Positions 1 to 8,788 of a stretch of 64,000 nt of DNA are shown here, piece after piece. How positions within the stretch are numbered: position 1 is the stretch's first letter; the number at the start of each line of letters is the position of its first letter. Origin of the DNA: JAGXTF01 sp044224315. Its GTDB lineage: Bacteria; Bacteroidota; Bacteroidia; NS11-12g; UBA955. The stretch lies in the NCBI GenBank assembly GCA_044224315.1, contig JBGAKR010000001.1, positions 744,001 through 808,000 on the forward strand, given 5' to 3'. The notes under the pieces were generated by a model that was not told where the DNA came from, made no database searches, and saw nothing but the letters and a program-made list of their open reading frames with translations. Both the position numbers and the translations under genes were made by a program.

Positions 1-1
1 A

Positions 2-478
2 CTAAAAGACCAAAACGGAATTTTTCAAAACTTTAAAAAAGTAGGCCCGGGTGTGGTAAAACTCGACAGCCTGGATATCGAAAAACTGGGGCTCGACTCT
101 ATCTGCTTCAGGGTTTATGCCATTAAAGATAGTGTAACCAACGATACTTCCATGTCAAACGAGATGTGTTTGGTGCCCAGTTCCTTTGTGTTAGTGCCCA
201 ATACATTTACCCCGGATGAAAATGGACTTAACGAGGTATTTAAGCCTGTAGCTGGCTTTATTCACCGCCATTCTCTCGACCCCCAGGCCAGGTTTGAATT
301 TCTAATTTTCAATCGCTGGGGGCAGCAGGTTTTCGAGTCGTCCGATGCCGACATAGGCTGGAACGGAACTTTTAAAAATAATCTTTGCCCTCCGGGTATG
401 TATATCTATACAATAAAAGCCCTTGGATACGACGGTGTTCCACATTTATTAAAAGGGACTGTAATGTTGCTTCGTTGA
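2..478 (+). CDS. C-terminal part of a T9SS type B sorted surface protein (5' end outside window)
   Basis: The reading frame is open from base 2, so this is the 3' end of a longer gene that starts before the window. The last ~90 residues match the gliding-motility-associated C-terminal domain (CHU_C, the type B sorting domain of the type IX secretion system): VPNTFTPDENGLNEVF, then FEFLIFNRWGQQVFES, then W-NGTF, CPPGMYIYTI and a short basic end LLKGTVMLLR. In this family the domain directs export across the outer membrane and surface attachment. The passenger domains are not visible, so the protein's function is unknown. A 36-bp gap separates it from ffh, which has its own promoter box. Confidence 0.85.
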   Translation, partial: LKDQNGIFQNFKKVGPGVVKLDSLDIEKLGLDSICFRVYAIKDSVTNDTSMSNEMCLVPSSFVLVPNTFTPDENGLNEVFKPVAGFIHRHSLDPQARFEFLIFNRWGQQVFESSDADIGWNGTFKNNLCPPGMYIYTIKALGYDGVPHLLKGTVMLLR

Positions 479-493
479 TTGGCTGCTGCCTGC

Positions 494-501
494 TAACTTT
501 G
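494..501 (+). promoter_or_regulatory. Bacteroidetes -7 promoter box upstream of ffh
   Basis: TAACTTTG fits the phylum's -7 consensus TAnnTTTG exactly and ends 13 nt before the ffh ATG. A TTG at 475-477 could be the -33 element, but its 16-nt spacer is shorter than usual. The box lies just after the stop of the preceding gene, so ffh is probably transcribed independently of it. Confidence 0.5.
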
Positions 502-514
502 CAGTCAGAAAACT

Positions 515-1828
515 ATGTTTGATAATTTACAAGGCAAGTTAGAAAAAGCTTTTAAAAACTTCAAAGGCCAGGGCCGGATTACAGACCTGAACGTGGCCGA
601 AACCGTAAAAGAAATACGCCGTGCGCTAATCTCGGCCGACGTAAACTTTAAGGTAGCCAAGGAATTTACCGATACCATTATTGAAAAAGCCAAAGGGCAA
701 AATGTAATTGGCTCGCTGGCTCCGGGGCAATTGCTTACCAAAATTGTTCACGACGAACTGGTAGAATTGCTGGGGGGAACCCATGCCGATTTACAGCTCA
801 ATGGCAGCCCAACAATCATATTAATTGCCGGTTTACAAGGTTCGGGTAAAACCACATTTACAGGCAAACTGGGTAAATTCATTAAATCAAAAGGCCGCAA
901 TCCTATGCTGGTGGCTGCCGACGTTTACAGACCTGCAGCGCGCGAACAATTGAAAGTTTTGGGTGCCGCTACTGAAGTGCATGTGTATAGCGAAGATGCA
1001 AACAACGATCCTGTAGCCATTGCACAAAACGCCATTAAATACGCAAAAACCAATAATCACAATGTTGTTATCATCGATACAGCCGGACGACTGGCCATTG
1101 ATGAAGCCATGATGAATGAAATTGCAGCCGTAAAAAAAGCCGTAAATCCCAACGAAATTTTATTTGTGGTAGACTCAATGACGGGACAGGATGCAGTGAA
1201 TACAGCCAAAGCGTTTAATGATGTGCTGAATTTTAACGGGGTAGTGCTTACCAAATTGGATGGAGATACCCGCGGTGGTGCTGCACTTTCAATTAAAAAA
1301 GTTGTAAATAAACCCATTAAATTTATTTCTACCGGTGAAAAACCCGAAGCCCTGGATATTTTCTATCCTGAAAGGATGGCCGGACGCATACTGGGAATGG
1401 GTGACGTGGTTTCATTGGTAGAAAGAGCACAGGCCGCTTTTGATGCCGAAGAAGCCGATAAATTATCGAAAAAAATTGCTAAAAATAAATTCGATTTTGA
1501 AGACTTTTTATCGCAATTGCAACAGATAAAAAAGATGGGTAATATGAAAGATTTATTGGGCATGTTACCCGGAGTTGGAAGCAAAATTAAAGACCTGGAT
1601 ATCGATGAAAAAAGTTTCAAAGGCATTGAAGCGCTGATACAGTCTATGACACCTGAAGAACGCGCCAAGCCTGAAATTTTAAGCTCCAGTCGCAAACAAC
1701 GCATTGTAAAAGGAAGTGGCAGCAGCATTCAGGAATTAAACAAATTGCTTACCCAATTTAATCAAATGCGCCAGATGATGAAAATGATGAACAACAAACG
1801 TTCACCATTTCCTATGGGCAAACGTTAA
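515..1828 (+). CDS. ffh: Signal recognition particle protein Ffh (SRP54 GTPase)
   Basis: GTPase subunit of the signal recognition particle; it binds 4.5S RNA and signal peptides and delivers ribosomes to FtsY at the inner membrane. All domains are visible in order: an N-terminal helical bundle (1-95), the P-loop GLQGSGKT (106-113), DVYRPAA (136-142), DTAGR (188-192), TKLDGDTRGGA (from 246), and a methionine-rich M domain from about 320 with the RNA-binding segment around SSSRKQRIVKGSG and the tail MRQMMKMMN. Its 437 residues are normal for the family. pdxH follows after 12 bp, suggesting cotranscription. Confidence 0.98.
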   Translation: MFDNLQGKLEKAFKNFKGQGRITDLNVAETVKEIRRALISADVNFKVAKEFTDTIIEKAKGQNVIGSLAPGQLLTKIVHDELVELLGGTHADLQLNGSPTIILIAGLQGSGKTTFTGKLGKFIKSKGRNPMLVAADVYRPAAREQLKVLGAATEVHVYSEDANNDPVAIAQNAIKYAKTNNHNVVIIDTAGRLAIDEAMMNEIAAVKKAVNPNEILFVVDSMTGQDAVNTAKAFNDVLNFNGVVLTKLDGDTRGGAALSIKKVVNKPIKFISTGEKPEALDIFYPERMAGRILGMGDVVSLVERAQAAFDAEEADKLSKKIAKNKFDFEDFLSQLQQIKKMGNMKDLLGMLPGVGSKIKDLDIDEKSFKGIEALIQSMTPEERAKPEILSSSRKQRIVKGSGSSIQELNKLLTQFNQMRQMMKMMNNKRSPFPMGKR

Positions 1829-1840
1829 AAACATATTTCT

Positions 1841-2488
1841 ATGATAGAAAACGAATATTTGGCCAGCATACGCAAAGAGTATGAAATGCCGGTGCTGGAA
1901 CCGGCCGATTTGCCAAATAATCCGGTAGACGCATTCAAACACTGGTTTGATTTTGCGGTAGCCGAAAAGGTGGAGGAAGTAAATGCCATGGTTTTATCTA
2001 CCGTTGATACTCAAAACAGGCCACACTCCAGGGTGGTTTTGCTCAAAGATTTAACCCAAACCGGATTGGTTTTTTTTACAAACTATGGCAGCAGCAAAGG
2101 AGCCGATTTGGAAAATAATCCCAATGCATGTGTCACTTTTTTCTGGCCCAAACTGGCACGTCAAATTCGCATCGAAGGCCGTGTGCACAAGGTAGATGAA
2201 GCAGTGAGTAAAGCTTACTTCAGCAGCCGTCCTCGTCTTAGCCAGGCCGGTGCCATTGTAAGTTCGCAGAGTAAGGAAATAGAATCGCGCCAACCCCTGG
2301 ATGATGAAATGACGCGTTTAATGGCATTGCCAGAATCACTTCCATTTGAAAAACCCGTAAACTGGGGGGGATACAATTTAATCCCTGATTATTTCGAATT
2401 TTGGCAGGGTCGCCCTGGCCGCGTGCACGACCGCATTTGCTATGAATTAAACACAAACAACTGGCGCAAATTCAGGCGTTCACCCTGA
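1841..2488 (+). CDS. pdxH: Pyridoxamine 5'-phosphate oxidase
   Basis: FMN enzyme that oxidises pyridoxine or pyridoxamine 5'-phosphate to pyridoxal 5'-phosphate, the last step of vitamin B6 synthesis and salvage. Family landmarks are FKHWFDFAVAEKVEEVNAM, the FMN-binding stretch SRVVLLKDLTQTGLVFFTNYGSSKG, the ASxQS-like segment IVSSQSKEIESR, and the C-terminal signature FEFWQGRPGRVHDRICYE ending in WRKFRRSP. The 215-aa length is typical. It lies 12 bp after ffh, and a glycosyltransferase follows. Confidence 0.97.
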   Translation: MIENEYLASIRKEYEMPVLEPADLPNNPVDAFKHWFDFAVAEKVEEVNAMVLSTVDTQNRPHSRVVLLKDLTQTGLVFFTNYGSSKGADLENNPNACVTFFWPKLARQIRIEGRVHKVDEAVSKAYFSSRPRLSQAGAIVSSQSKEIESRQPLDDEMTRLMALPESLPFEKPVNWGGYNLIPDYFEFWQGRPGRVHDRICYELNTNNWRKFRRSP

Positions 2489-2524
2489 TAATTTTTACAG
2501 GATAAAAATGCAGCCCGACAATAC

Positions 2525-2536
2525 TTGTATATACAA
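2525..2536. repeat. Dispersed palindrome TTGTATATACAA, copy 1
   Basis: A perfect 12-bp palindrome, one of five identical copies in the window. If the glycosyltransferase starts at 2541, this copy lies in the intergenic region 4 bp before the start codon. Confidence 0.5.
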
Positions 2537-2540
2537 ACAA

Positions 2541-3710
2541 ATGTCTGGTTTGCGTTATATAGCTTGCATCCCAGCTTGTAATGAGCAAAGTTTAATTCCA
2601 GTTTTAAATTCCATTCAGCAATGCCCAAGAGATGATAGCTTTGGGGTGGTGATTGTAATCAATGCCAGTGAAAATGCTGATCCGAATATTAAGCAAATTA
2701 ATTTAAATGCTTTTGTTGAATTACAACAATATTTTCAGACAAATACACTGTGGTTTCCGGTTTATGTAGAATTACACAACCAATTGCCGGCTAAAAAAGC
2801 AGGTGTAGGTTTGGCACGTAAAATAGCCATGGATAAGGCCTGCACATTTTTTAACGGAGATTTAAAATCCCATTATCTAATGTGTGTTGATGCAGATTGC
2901 GAGGTAAAAAATAATTGGATAAATAACATTGTAGATTTTTTCGATTCGAATAAAAATATACAGGCTGCTTCGGTATACTTCGAGCACCCCTTGCCAGATG
3001 ATGAAATTCTTAAAAAAGCGATTGTTTTATATGAATTGCATTTACGCTATTTAAAACAAGCATTGCAATTTTGCCATTTCCCCTGGTATTTTCATACCGT
3101 AGGCAGCAGCATGGCCCTGCGCGCCCAAACCTACATAAACAGCGGGGGTATGAATACCCGACAAGCCGGGGAAGATTACTATTTCCTGCACAAATTAATG
3201 CCCCTTGGATTCGGAGAAATTAATGATACAACGGTGTATCCGCAAACCCGTTATAGCGATAGAGTGCCCTTTGGAACCGGACGCAGCATGCTAGAGTTCA
3301 AAGAAAAGCCAGAAATATTAACCTATAATTTTAATATTTTTAAAAAACTGAAGAATTTGTTTTTTGCCATCCATCATCAAACAATTGAGGGTCTGAAAAT
3401 AGCAGAAATTGTGGACTCACAGGCTCTTCAAAACTTTCTGGAAATCGAGCATTTCCATGATGCAGTATTGGATGCGATTTCCAATACTTCCAATGCAGAA
3501 AAAGCGAAAGAAAGATTATGGAAATGGTTTTCGGGATTCAGGATTATTAAGTGTTTGCATTTTTTGCGCGATGCAGGCCTGCCTGATATTCCGGTGCGAA
3601 ACGCCATACAGGAATTATACCCTGAAACAGCAGATTTCAGTGATTGGGAATGTTTGAATTTTATGAGAAAAAACGACCGTTCAGGTGCCCAAATTTTCAA
3701 CAAATTTTAA
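2541..3710 (+). CDS. Glycosyltransferase, GT-A fold (family 2-like)
   Basis: Probable nucleotide-sugar glycosyltransferase of unknown acceptor. The N-terminus LRYIACIPACNEQSLIPVL is the first strand and loop of a GT-A Rossmann fold. YLMCVDADCEVKNNWI carries a DxD-like metal/nucleotide motif, and SMALRAQTYINSGG followed by AGEDYYFLHKL resembles the acceptor-side ED motif. The C-terminal ~120 residues are helical and unassigned. The frame also has an ATG at 2508; the one at 2541 is preferred because the fold begins immediately after it, but this is not certain. It follows pdxH on the same strand and its end overlaps the convergent gene 3681-4166 by 30 bp. Confidence 0.75.
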   Translation: MSGLRYIACIPACNEQSLIPVLNSIQQCPRDDSFGVVIVINASENADPNIKQINLNAFVELQQYFQTNTLWFPVYVELHNQLPAKKAGVGLARKIAMDKACTFFNGDLKSHYLMCVDADCEVKNNWINNIVDFFDSNKNIQAASVYFEHPLPDDEILKKAIVLYELHLRYLKQALQFCHFPWYFHTVGSSMALRAQTYINSGGMNTRQAGEDYYFLHKLMPLGFGEINDTTVYPQTRYSDRVPFGTGRSMLEFKEKPEILTYNFNIFKKLKNLFFAIHHQTIEGLKIAEIVDSQALQNFLEIEHFHDAVLDAISNTSNAEKAKERLWKWFSGFRIIKCLHFLRDAGLPDIPVRNAIQELYPETADFSDWECLNFMRKNDRSGAQIFNKF

Positions 3711-4166
3711 ATATTCATGCGCGCGTTTTTCGGCAAAATAATCCAGTAACTGCATAAAACCCGCCTGAATGGCCAGGCCTGTTCCAATGCCCATTAACAT
3801 TGCATTCGATTTAAGAAAAAATAGCATTCCCAAACCAATCAGCAGCAATACAATTTCTACAACCCTGTAAATGGTAAAATTTTTTATTACTGTATTCATG
3901 CGAGGCACTTCTTCCGCTATGGCTTTTTCATTGCTTTGGGTTAATAATGTGTTTACCCTTGAAATGTCTTTAGGGCTGCGAAAATATACTGTAAACCCAA
4001 CGGTGAGTTGAATTATTGCCACTGCGATTAATGGCCAGGCCATACCCAAATAAAAGGGCTTTTTTACCTGAATTAAAAACCACAGGGCAGATATAATAGC
4101 GGCCAACCCAACCAGCACAAACAGCAAGCTTTCTGCTTTTTCGGCATTAAAATATTTTTCTGCCAT
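3681..4166 (-). CDS. Four-helix membrane protein of unknown function
   Basis: A 161-aa protein with about four hydrophobic segments (near residues 13-33, 41-61, 99-117 and 121-140). The loop between helices 2 and 3 is polar and begins FRSPKDISRVNTLL. There is no recognisable catalytic motif and the family was not identified. Its tail overlaps the convergent glycosyltransferase by 30 bp. It is separated from the upstream THX gene by a terminator hairpin, so it probably has its own promoter. Confidence 0.7.
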   Translation of the reverse strand: MAEKYFNAEKAESLLFVLVGLAAIISALWFLIQVKKPFYLGMAWPLIAVAIIQLTVGFTVYFRSPKDISRVNTLLTQSNEKAIAEEVPRMNTVIKNFTIYRVVEIVLLLIGLGMLFFLKSNAMLMGIGTGLAIQAGFMQLLDYFAEKRAHEYLKFVENLGT

Positions 4167-4180
4167 AGGATTTGATTATA

Positions 4181-4208
4181 AAAAAAGCCTGATTTCTCAG
4201 GCTTTTTT
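4181..4208 (-). terminator. Intrinsic terminator of the fabI-THX unit
   Basis: AAAAAAGCCTGA and TCAGGCTTTTTT form a perfect 12-bp stem around a TTTC loop. The THX stop codon and last codons are part of the stem, so translation termination and the hairpin overlap. The A/T flanks would also allow termination on the other strand. Confidence 0.85.
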
Positions 4209-4334
4209 GGTTTTCTTGGTTTTGGTTGCCGGAGCCGCGGCTGCAGGAGCTGCTTTTACACGGGCCGGGCGGCTTTTGCCATACGTTCCGATATGGATTT
4301 TGCCTTTTTTAGTTTTGATATCACCTTTTCCCAT
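4197..4334 (-). CDS. 30S ribosomal protein THX
   Basis: A 45-residue very basic protein starting MGKGDIKTKKGKIHIGTYGK, which matches the Thx family first known from Thermus 30S subunits (MGKGD, GKI, GTYGK motifs) and common in Bacteroidetes. In the Thermus structure Thx sits in a pocket at the head of the 30S subunit. This version adds an Ala/Lys-rich tail ending KTKKTKKA. The frame extends 19 codons further upstream into fabI, but the conserved MGKGD start at 4334 is clearly the real one. It follows fabI by 13 bp, so the two are probably cotranscribed. Confidence 0.93.
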   Translation of the reverse strand: MGKGDIKTKKGKIHIGTYGKSRPARVKAAPAAAAPATKTKKTKKA

Positions 4335-4347
4335 AGGTGCAAAAATA

Positions 4348-5187
4348 TTATTCAGCGCTATTTTTTGCAACACCCTGGTTGCTGAAATCATCCATCAAAT
4401 CGGAGGCGATTCCTGTAAAGCTGAATCCTCCGTCGTGGAAAAGATTTTGCATAGTCACCATGCGGGTGTAATCGCTAAACAACGAAACGCAATAAGCTGC
4501 ACAGCTTGCCGCATCGGCATTGCCCAATGGGCTCATTTTGTCGGCATAGTTGTAAAAAGCATCAAATCCACCCACTCCGCTGCCGGCTGTGGTATAAGTT
4601 GGGCTTTGAGAAATGGTGTTTACACGAATGTGTTTGTGCTTACCAAAATGGTAACCGAAACTGCGTGAAATGCTTTCCAGCAAAGATTTGGCATCGGCCA
4701 TTTCGCTATAGTCGGGGAATACACGCTGCGCAGCGATATAGGTTAGAGCAACTATACTACCCCACTCATTTACCGCATCTTTTTTCCATAAGGTTTGCAT
4801 AAGGCGGTGGAATGACATGGCGCTAATGTCCATGGTTTGGTGCATGTATTCGTAATTGAGCTCGGTGTACGGAATTTTTTTACGCACGTTTAAACTCATA
4901 CCCACACTGTGCAGCACAAAATCGAGCTTACCACCCAACTGATCCATGGCACCCTGAACCAGATTTTCCAAATCTTCCATTTTGGTAACATCGGCATAAA
5001 TCAATGGTGCATTGAGCTGTTTTGCCAGTGTTTCGGTTTGACCCACGCGGGCTGCAACCGGTGCATTGGTGAGCATAATCTGTGCGCCTTCAGCCACACA
5101 TTGTTCGGCCACTTTCCAGGCAATCGAAGACTCGTTGAGTGCTCCGAATATGATGCCCCTTTTTCCTTGTAATAAGTTTTTTCCCAT
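4348..5187 (-). CDS. fabI: Enoyl-[acyl-carrier-protein] reductase FabI
   Basis: NADH-dependent enoyl-ACP reductase, the last step of each fatty-acid elongation cycle; a short-chain dehydrogenase fold. Visible are the FabI-type nucleotide-binding loop GIIFGALNESSIAW, DVTK, VLHSVGMSL and the catalytic Tyr-x6-Lys in YSEMADAK, followed by the substrate lid region NTISQSPTYTTAGSG. The frame can be extended 31 codons upstream, but MGKNLLQGKRG at 5187 is the homologous start (279 aa) and the only one downstream of the promoter box. THX follows in the same unit. Confidence 0.95.
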   Translation of the reverse strand: MGKNLLQGKRGIIFGALNESSIAWKVAEQCVAEGAQIMLTNAPVAARVGQTETLAKQLNAPLIYADVTKMEDLENLVQGAMDQLGGKLDFVLHSVGMSLNVRKKIPYTELNYEYMHQTMDISAMSFHRLMQTLWKKDAVNEWGSIVALTYIAAQRVFPDYSEMADAKSLLESISRSFGYHFGKHKHIRVNTISQSPTYTTAGSGVGGFDAFYNYADKMSPLGNADAASCAAYCVSLFSDYTRMVTMQNLFHDGGFSFTGIASDLMDDFSNQGVAKNSAE

Positions 5188-5202
5188 GAGAAGCTTACGG
5201 GT

Positions 5203-5210
5203 CAAAGTTA
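5203..5210 (-). promoter_or_regulatory. -7 box of the fabI-THX unit
   Basis: TAACTTTG on the minus strand matches TAnnTTTG and ends 15 nt before the FabI ATG. It also supports the shorter FabI start, because the longer frame would begin upstream of this box. No clear -33 element was seen. Confidence 0.5.
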
Positions 5211-5315
5211 GGGTATTTCCACGAATTGCACATTTTCGTCGGCCAATTCCTTCTACCAGATTAAACCTTTGCAGGTTCATTCATTCCTAAGGGTACTAAA
5301 AAGGAGAAACAGAAT

Positions 5316-5978
5316 ATGAAGAACAGAATTTTTTTAGCCTTAGCCCTTGTGGCTTTCACCGGAGCTGCTTTTGCGGCCAAACCTATGAAGAACGGACCCT
5401 GTGCCCGTGCCGACAAAATGTACCAGCTGATGAAAGACAGCCTGAATCTGACTGCCGATCAGGATGCCAAAATTAAAGCCATACACGACTCAGCCTGCGC
5501 ACGTTTGCAGGCCGCCAAAACAAAGTCAAACGGCGATAAAGAAGCTATGAAAGCAGCTGCCAAACAGATAATGGCCGAATCTAAAGACGCGACAAAGAAA
5601 GTATTGACCGATGCCCAACAGAAAAAACTGAAAAAAATCCATCAGCGAAACGGCAAAAAACATGAAAAAGACCCTGCAAAACGCGCCGAAAAAATGACCG
5701 AACGCATGAAAACCGAACTGGGATTGAACGAAACCCAAACCACCCAGGTTAGCGCGGCCAATGCCGATCTTGCTTCCCGCATGAAAGCCTTAAAAGAGAA
5801 AAAGGAGGCGGGTGCCGACAGCGCTGCCCTTAAATCCGAGGCCAGGCAAATTCACAAAGATTATGATGCCAAAATCAAGGGTATACTTACACCTGAACAG
5901 TACACCAAATGGAAAGAAATGAAAAAAGAAGGCCGCCAAAAAATGAAAGAAAAACGCGCAGGGAAGAAATCAGAATAA
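5316..5978 (+). CDS. Spy/CpxP-like periplasmic LTxxQ protein
   Basis: A 220-aa protein with a signal peptide (MKNRIFLALALVAFTGAAFA) and an all-helical, Lys/Ala-rich body. It contains repeated LTxxQ-type motifs: LTADQ, LTDAQQ, LNETQ and LTPEQYTKWKEM. The arrangement looks like two tandem Spy/CpxP-type domains; relatives are periplasmic chaperones or stress sensors. Unusually for this window, the start is preceded by a good Shine-Dalgarno match (AGGAG, about 9 nt before the ATG). A strong terminator follows, so it is probably monocistronic. Confidence 0.75.
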   Translation: MKNRIFLALALVAFTGAAFAAKPMKNGPCARADKMYQLMKDSLNLTADQDAKIKAIHDSACARLQAAKTKSNGDKEAMKAAAKQIMAESKDATKKVLTDAQQKKLKKIHQRNGKKHEKDPAKRAEKMTERMKTELGLNETQTTQVSAANADLASRMKALKEKKEAGADSAALKSEARQIHKDYDAKIKGILTPEQYTKWKEMKKEGRQKMKEKRAGKKSE

Positions 5979-6001
5979 GTATTCTAAATGTCAAAATATA
6001 G

Positions 6002-6030
6002 AAGGGTTGTGCAAACAACCCTTTTTTTTT
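6002..6030 (+). terminator. Intrinsic terminator after the Spy-like gene
   Basis: AAGGGTTGT, loop GCAA, ACAACCCTT: a perfect 9-bp stem with a GNRA-type loop, running into a T tract of nine. It ends 38 bp before the next start codon. Confidence 0.92.
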
Positions 6031-6067
6031 GACCAAAATTGTATAATTTTACAAAAATTTAGTTTTT

Positions 6068-8788
6068 ATGAAAAGAGCACTACTGTTAGTCTGCACCCTT
6101 CTTTTGCTTGCCAGTGAGGCATTTAGCCAATTTGTAAGCGAGGGCCGACCTATAACCGGAAGCACAGCCATGCCCTCGAATCCCAAAGTGGCCAACCGCA
6201 GTGTGCTAAAACCTACCCAATGCAGCAGCGATACTACAACCTATGCACGTTGGGGTACATCTGCTTATTATTCGGTATCCATACGAACCGGTTCCAGTTT
6301 GGGTCAATTTTTCCCTACCCCTCAACCCATTACTGTTTCGGGATTCTTTTTTTACGGTTTTTCATTGAATGCTACACCTCTGCGGCCAGTAAATATCCGG
6401 TTGCGCTGTAATGTTTATAAAGCAGGTGCCGATTCATTGCCCACCGGATCGCCATTGGCAAGCGACACTATTACTGTAGATACGGTTATGGGAAGTTCAA
6501 TTCCCTTAAACCGCATACTGAGAAAAGCCGTTTTCAAAAATCCAGCCACCATCAGCGGCACCGGATTTATCATAGCTGTTGAATGCGACAGTTCTTCTGT
6601 GGGTGCTGCAATAATTACAAATTCATGGGCGGCGGGCGATGGCGACCGTCAAAATATTGGTTGCGGATCGGTGAGTGGCAAATGGTACCGCTGCCTTCAG
6701 CTCAATATTTCGGGCGTAACCTTCGATGCCAATATGCAGTATTACCCCTTTATCAGTTATAAACTGGGTACCGAATTTACCGTAGACAATAATTGCTATG
6801 TGGGTGCAGATACGGTGCGTTTTTCCAATAACAATAAAACCAATGTAACCAGTTCGCCCTTTTATAATTTGTATAATTACTACGGAATAGAGCAATACAG
6901 CCATTTGTGGACCTATGATAACATTTACTCTGAATATGTTATCAATGGAAAATATAAACCCAATCCAAGACGCAATTTTAATACCCGGTTGATTACTACC
7001 AATTACAGATATTATGGAGGCCAATGCCGCGATACATTCGAAAAAATGGTGTATTTCAAACCTCAGAACCCGGGACCCAAAAAAGTGCCGATGGCTTGTA
7101 AGGGTGACTCACTCACCATCGATATTGCTACCGATGCCAACTGTGAAGTGCGCTGGTATAAAAAAGCCACCGATACCACCCCATTCAATATCGGATACAG
7201 CTATAAAATAAAGAGTGTACAAAAAGGCGATACTTTTTATGTAATCGCAATAAACGGCCCCTGTAAAACCACACTGAACCGGGTAATTGTATTTATGAAC
7301 GAATACCCGAATCAGCCAACCGTTACTAACGATTCATTGTGTTCGGGTGCCAACGCCAATTTATCGGCCAAATCAAATATTGGTTTTGTTGAATGGTACA
7401 GCAGCAGTTCGGGAGGATTGCCTGTATTTGTGGGCAATAATCTACAAACCGGAAAATTGTATGCCGATTCGGAATTATATGTGCAAGCCAATTATGCCGG
7501 CTGTATCAGTAAAGGCGGAAGGGTGAAAGTAAAAGCATTTGTAGGAAGTGCATTTGCTCCGGAAAAACCCGAGGCCACTATTGATACTTTCACCTGTCTG
7601 CGTCCTTCAAAATCCATTACTCTTTCGGCAACACAAAAAGGCACCGATACCCTCCGCTGGTTTAATCAACCCACAGGCGGAAGTGTATTAAACAAAGGTG
7701 AAACCTATACTTTTACTCCCTCAAAACGCGGAGATGCCCAATATTACGTTGAAACCTGGAATGGAATCTGTGGAAGCGGGCGTACTGAAATTACCGTGCA
7801 TGTGTACGACAACCCTACCATTTTTGGCTTGACTGGCGATACCATTTGCAAGGGAGAGCCTGCTTTCCCTTACCTATCCATTCCATGGGGAACCGTAAAT
7901 TGGTACGACAAAAAAACAGATATAACGCCTGCCTATTCCGGTAAAAATCCGCTTGTAGCCGGATTAACTGCCGATAAAACCCTGTACTTAAAAACAGAAG
8001 AAAACGGTTGTTCGGCGAACAATTTCGACAGCGTTAAAATATTTGTAAACAGCGCGCCAGTGCCATCTTTGGTTAAATCGGATGCCGTATGTGCCAAAGG
8101 GGTTGGTACTTTCATTGTAAACGTACCCAATGGAAAAGTAAACTGGTACTATGAATCTACTGACGACACCGCATTTTACACAGGCAACAGCCTCAATACC
8201 GGTATGATGCTTTCCAATATTACCTATTATTACGAAACTGAAAATAAGGGCTGTAAATCTGCCAAAACCCCAATTACTATAAACATAAAACCCCGTCCTG
8301 TAGCCGGATTTACATGGGTATTGCAATGGCAAAACAAATTGGTGGTTACCCCTATTACCACCAGTGGACTTACCATTGCCTGGGATTGGGGTGATGGAAA
8401 AACCAGCACAGGTGCGCCATACAACCATACTTATACCAGCAAAGGCAACTATACAGTGCGCATGGTGGCCACCAGCACTGCCAATGGATGTAAAGACACC
8501 GCCGATATTCCGGTAATTATCGACCATACAGGCACACATACCCTCAACGCAGATGGGCTAGGTGTATATCCAGTGCCGGTTAAAACCCGTGGAAATTTGT
8601 CGTTCAGCGGATTAAACGGAAATAATCATCTGGTTGAAATCTACAGCAGCGAAGGAAAACTGGTTGCAAGTGTGCAGCTCAATGGCAGCGAAATGCCATT
8701 GCCAGCAGAAGTTGTAGCCGGGCTTTATTTTGTAAAAATCAGCGACGCCGGAATTACGCGCACTGCCAGAATATTGGTTGCGGATTGA
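6068..8788 (+). CDS. Large secreted multi-domain protein with PKD and T9SS type A sorting domain
   Basis: A 906-aa protein with a signal peptide ending near SEAFSQ. The N-terminal ~300 residues are unassigned. They are followed by several Ig-like repeats, each with a W-Y/F core and G-D-T or cysteine motifs (CKGDSLTI...VRWYKKATDT, WYSSSSGG, LRWFNQPTGGS, VNWYDKKTD, VNWYYESTDD). Next is a PKD domain (IAWDWGDGKTSTG...YNHTYTSKGNYTV), then a type A sorting domain (VYPVPVKTRGNL...GLYFVKISD...ARILVAD). Such proteins are exported by the type IX system and held at the surface or released, often in adhesion; no catalytic domain is seen. The stop overlaps the next start by 4 bp. Confidence 0.85.
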   Translation: MKRALLLVCTLLLLASEAFSQFVSEGRPITGSTAMPSNPKVANRSVLKPTQCSSDTTTYARWGTSAYYSVSIRTGSSLGQFFPTPQPITVSGFFFYGFSLNATPLRPVNIRLRCNVYKAGADSLPTGSPLASDTITVDTVMGSSIPLNRILRKAVFKNPATISGTGFIIAVECDSSSVGAAIITNSWAAGDGDRQNIGCGSVSGKWYRCLQLNISGVTFDANMQYYPFISYKLGTEFTVDNNCYVGADTVRFSNNNKTNVTSSPFYNLYNYYGIEQYSHLWTYDNIYSEYVINGKYKPNPRRNFNTRLITTNYRYYGGQCRDTFEKMVYFKPQNPGPKKVPMACKGDSLTIDIATDANCEVRWYKKATDTTPFNIGYSYKIKSVQKGDTFYVIAINGPCKTTLNRVIVFMNEYPNQPTVTNDSLCSGANANLSAKSNIGFVEWYSSSSGGLPVFVGNNLQTGKLYADSELYVQANYAGCISKGGRVKVKAFVGSAFAPEKPEATIDTFTCLRPSKSITLSATQKGTDTLRWFNQPTGGSVLNKGETYTFTPSKRGDAQYYVETWNGICGSGRTEITVHVYDNPTIFGLTGDTICKGEPAFPYLSIPWGTVNWYDKKTDITPAYSGKNPLVAGLTADKTLYLKTEENGCSANNFDSVKIFVNSAPVPSLVKSDAVCAKGVGTFIVNVPNGKVNWYYESTDDTAFYTGNSLNTGMMLSNITYYYETENKGCKSAKTPITINIKPRPVAGFTWVLQWQNKLVVTPITTSGLTIAWDWGDGKTSTGAPYNHTYTSKGNYTVRMVATSTANGCKDTADIPVIIDHTGTHTLNADGLGVYPVPVKTRGNLSFSGLNGNNHLVEIYSSEGKLVASVQLNGSEMPLPAEVVAGLYFVKISDAGITRTARILVAD

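Noticed and set aside
7988..8539. Minus-strand open frame of 183 codons inside the T9SS-A protein gene
   Set aside because: Shadow of the plus-strand gene, whose Ig-like, PKD and sorting domains are clear.
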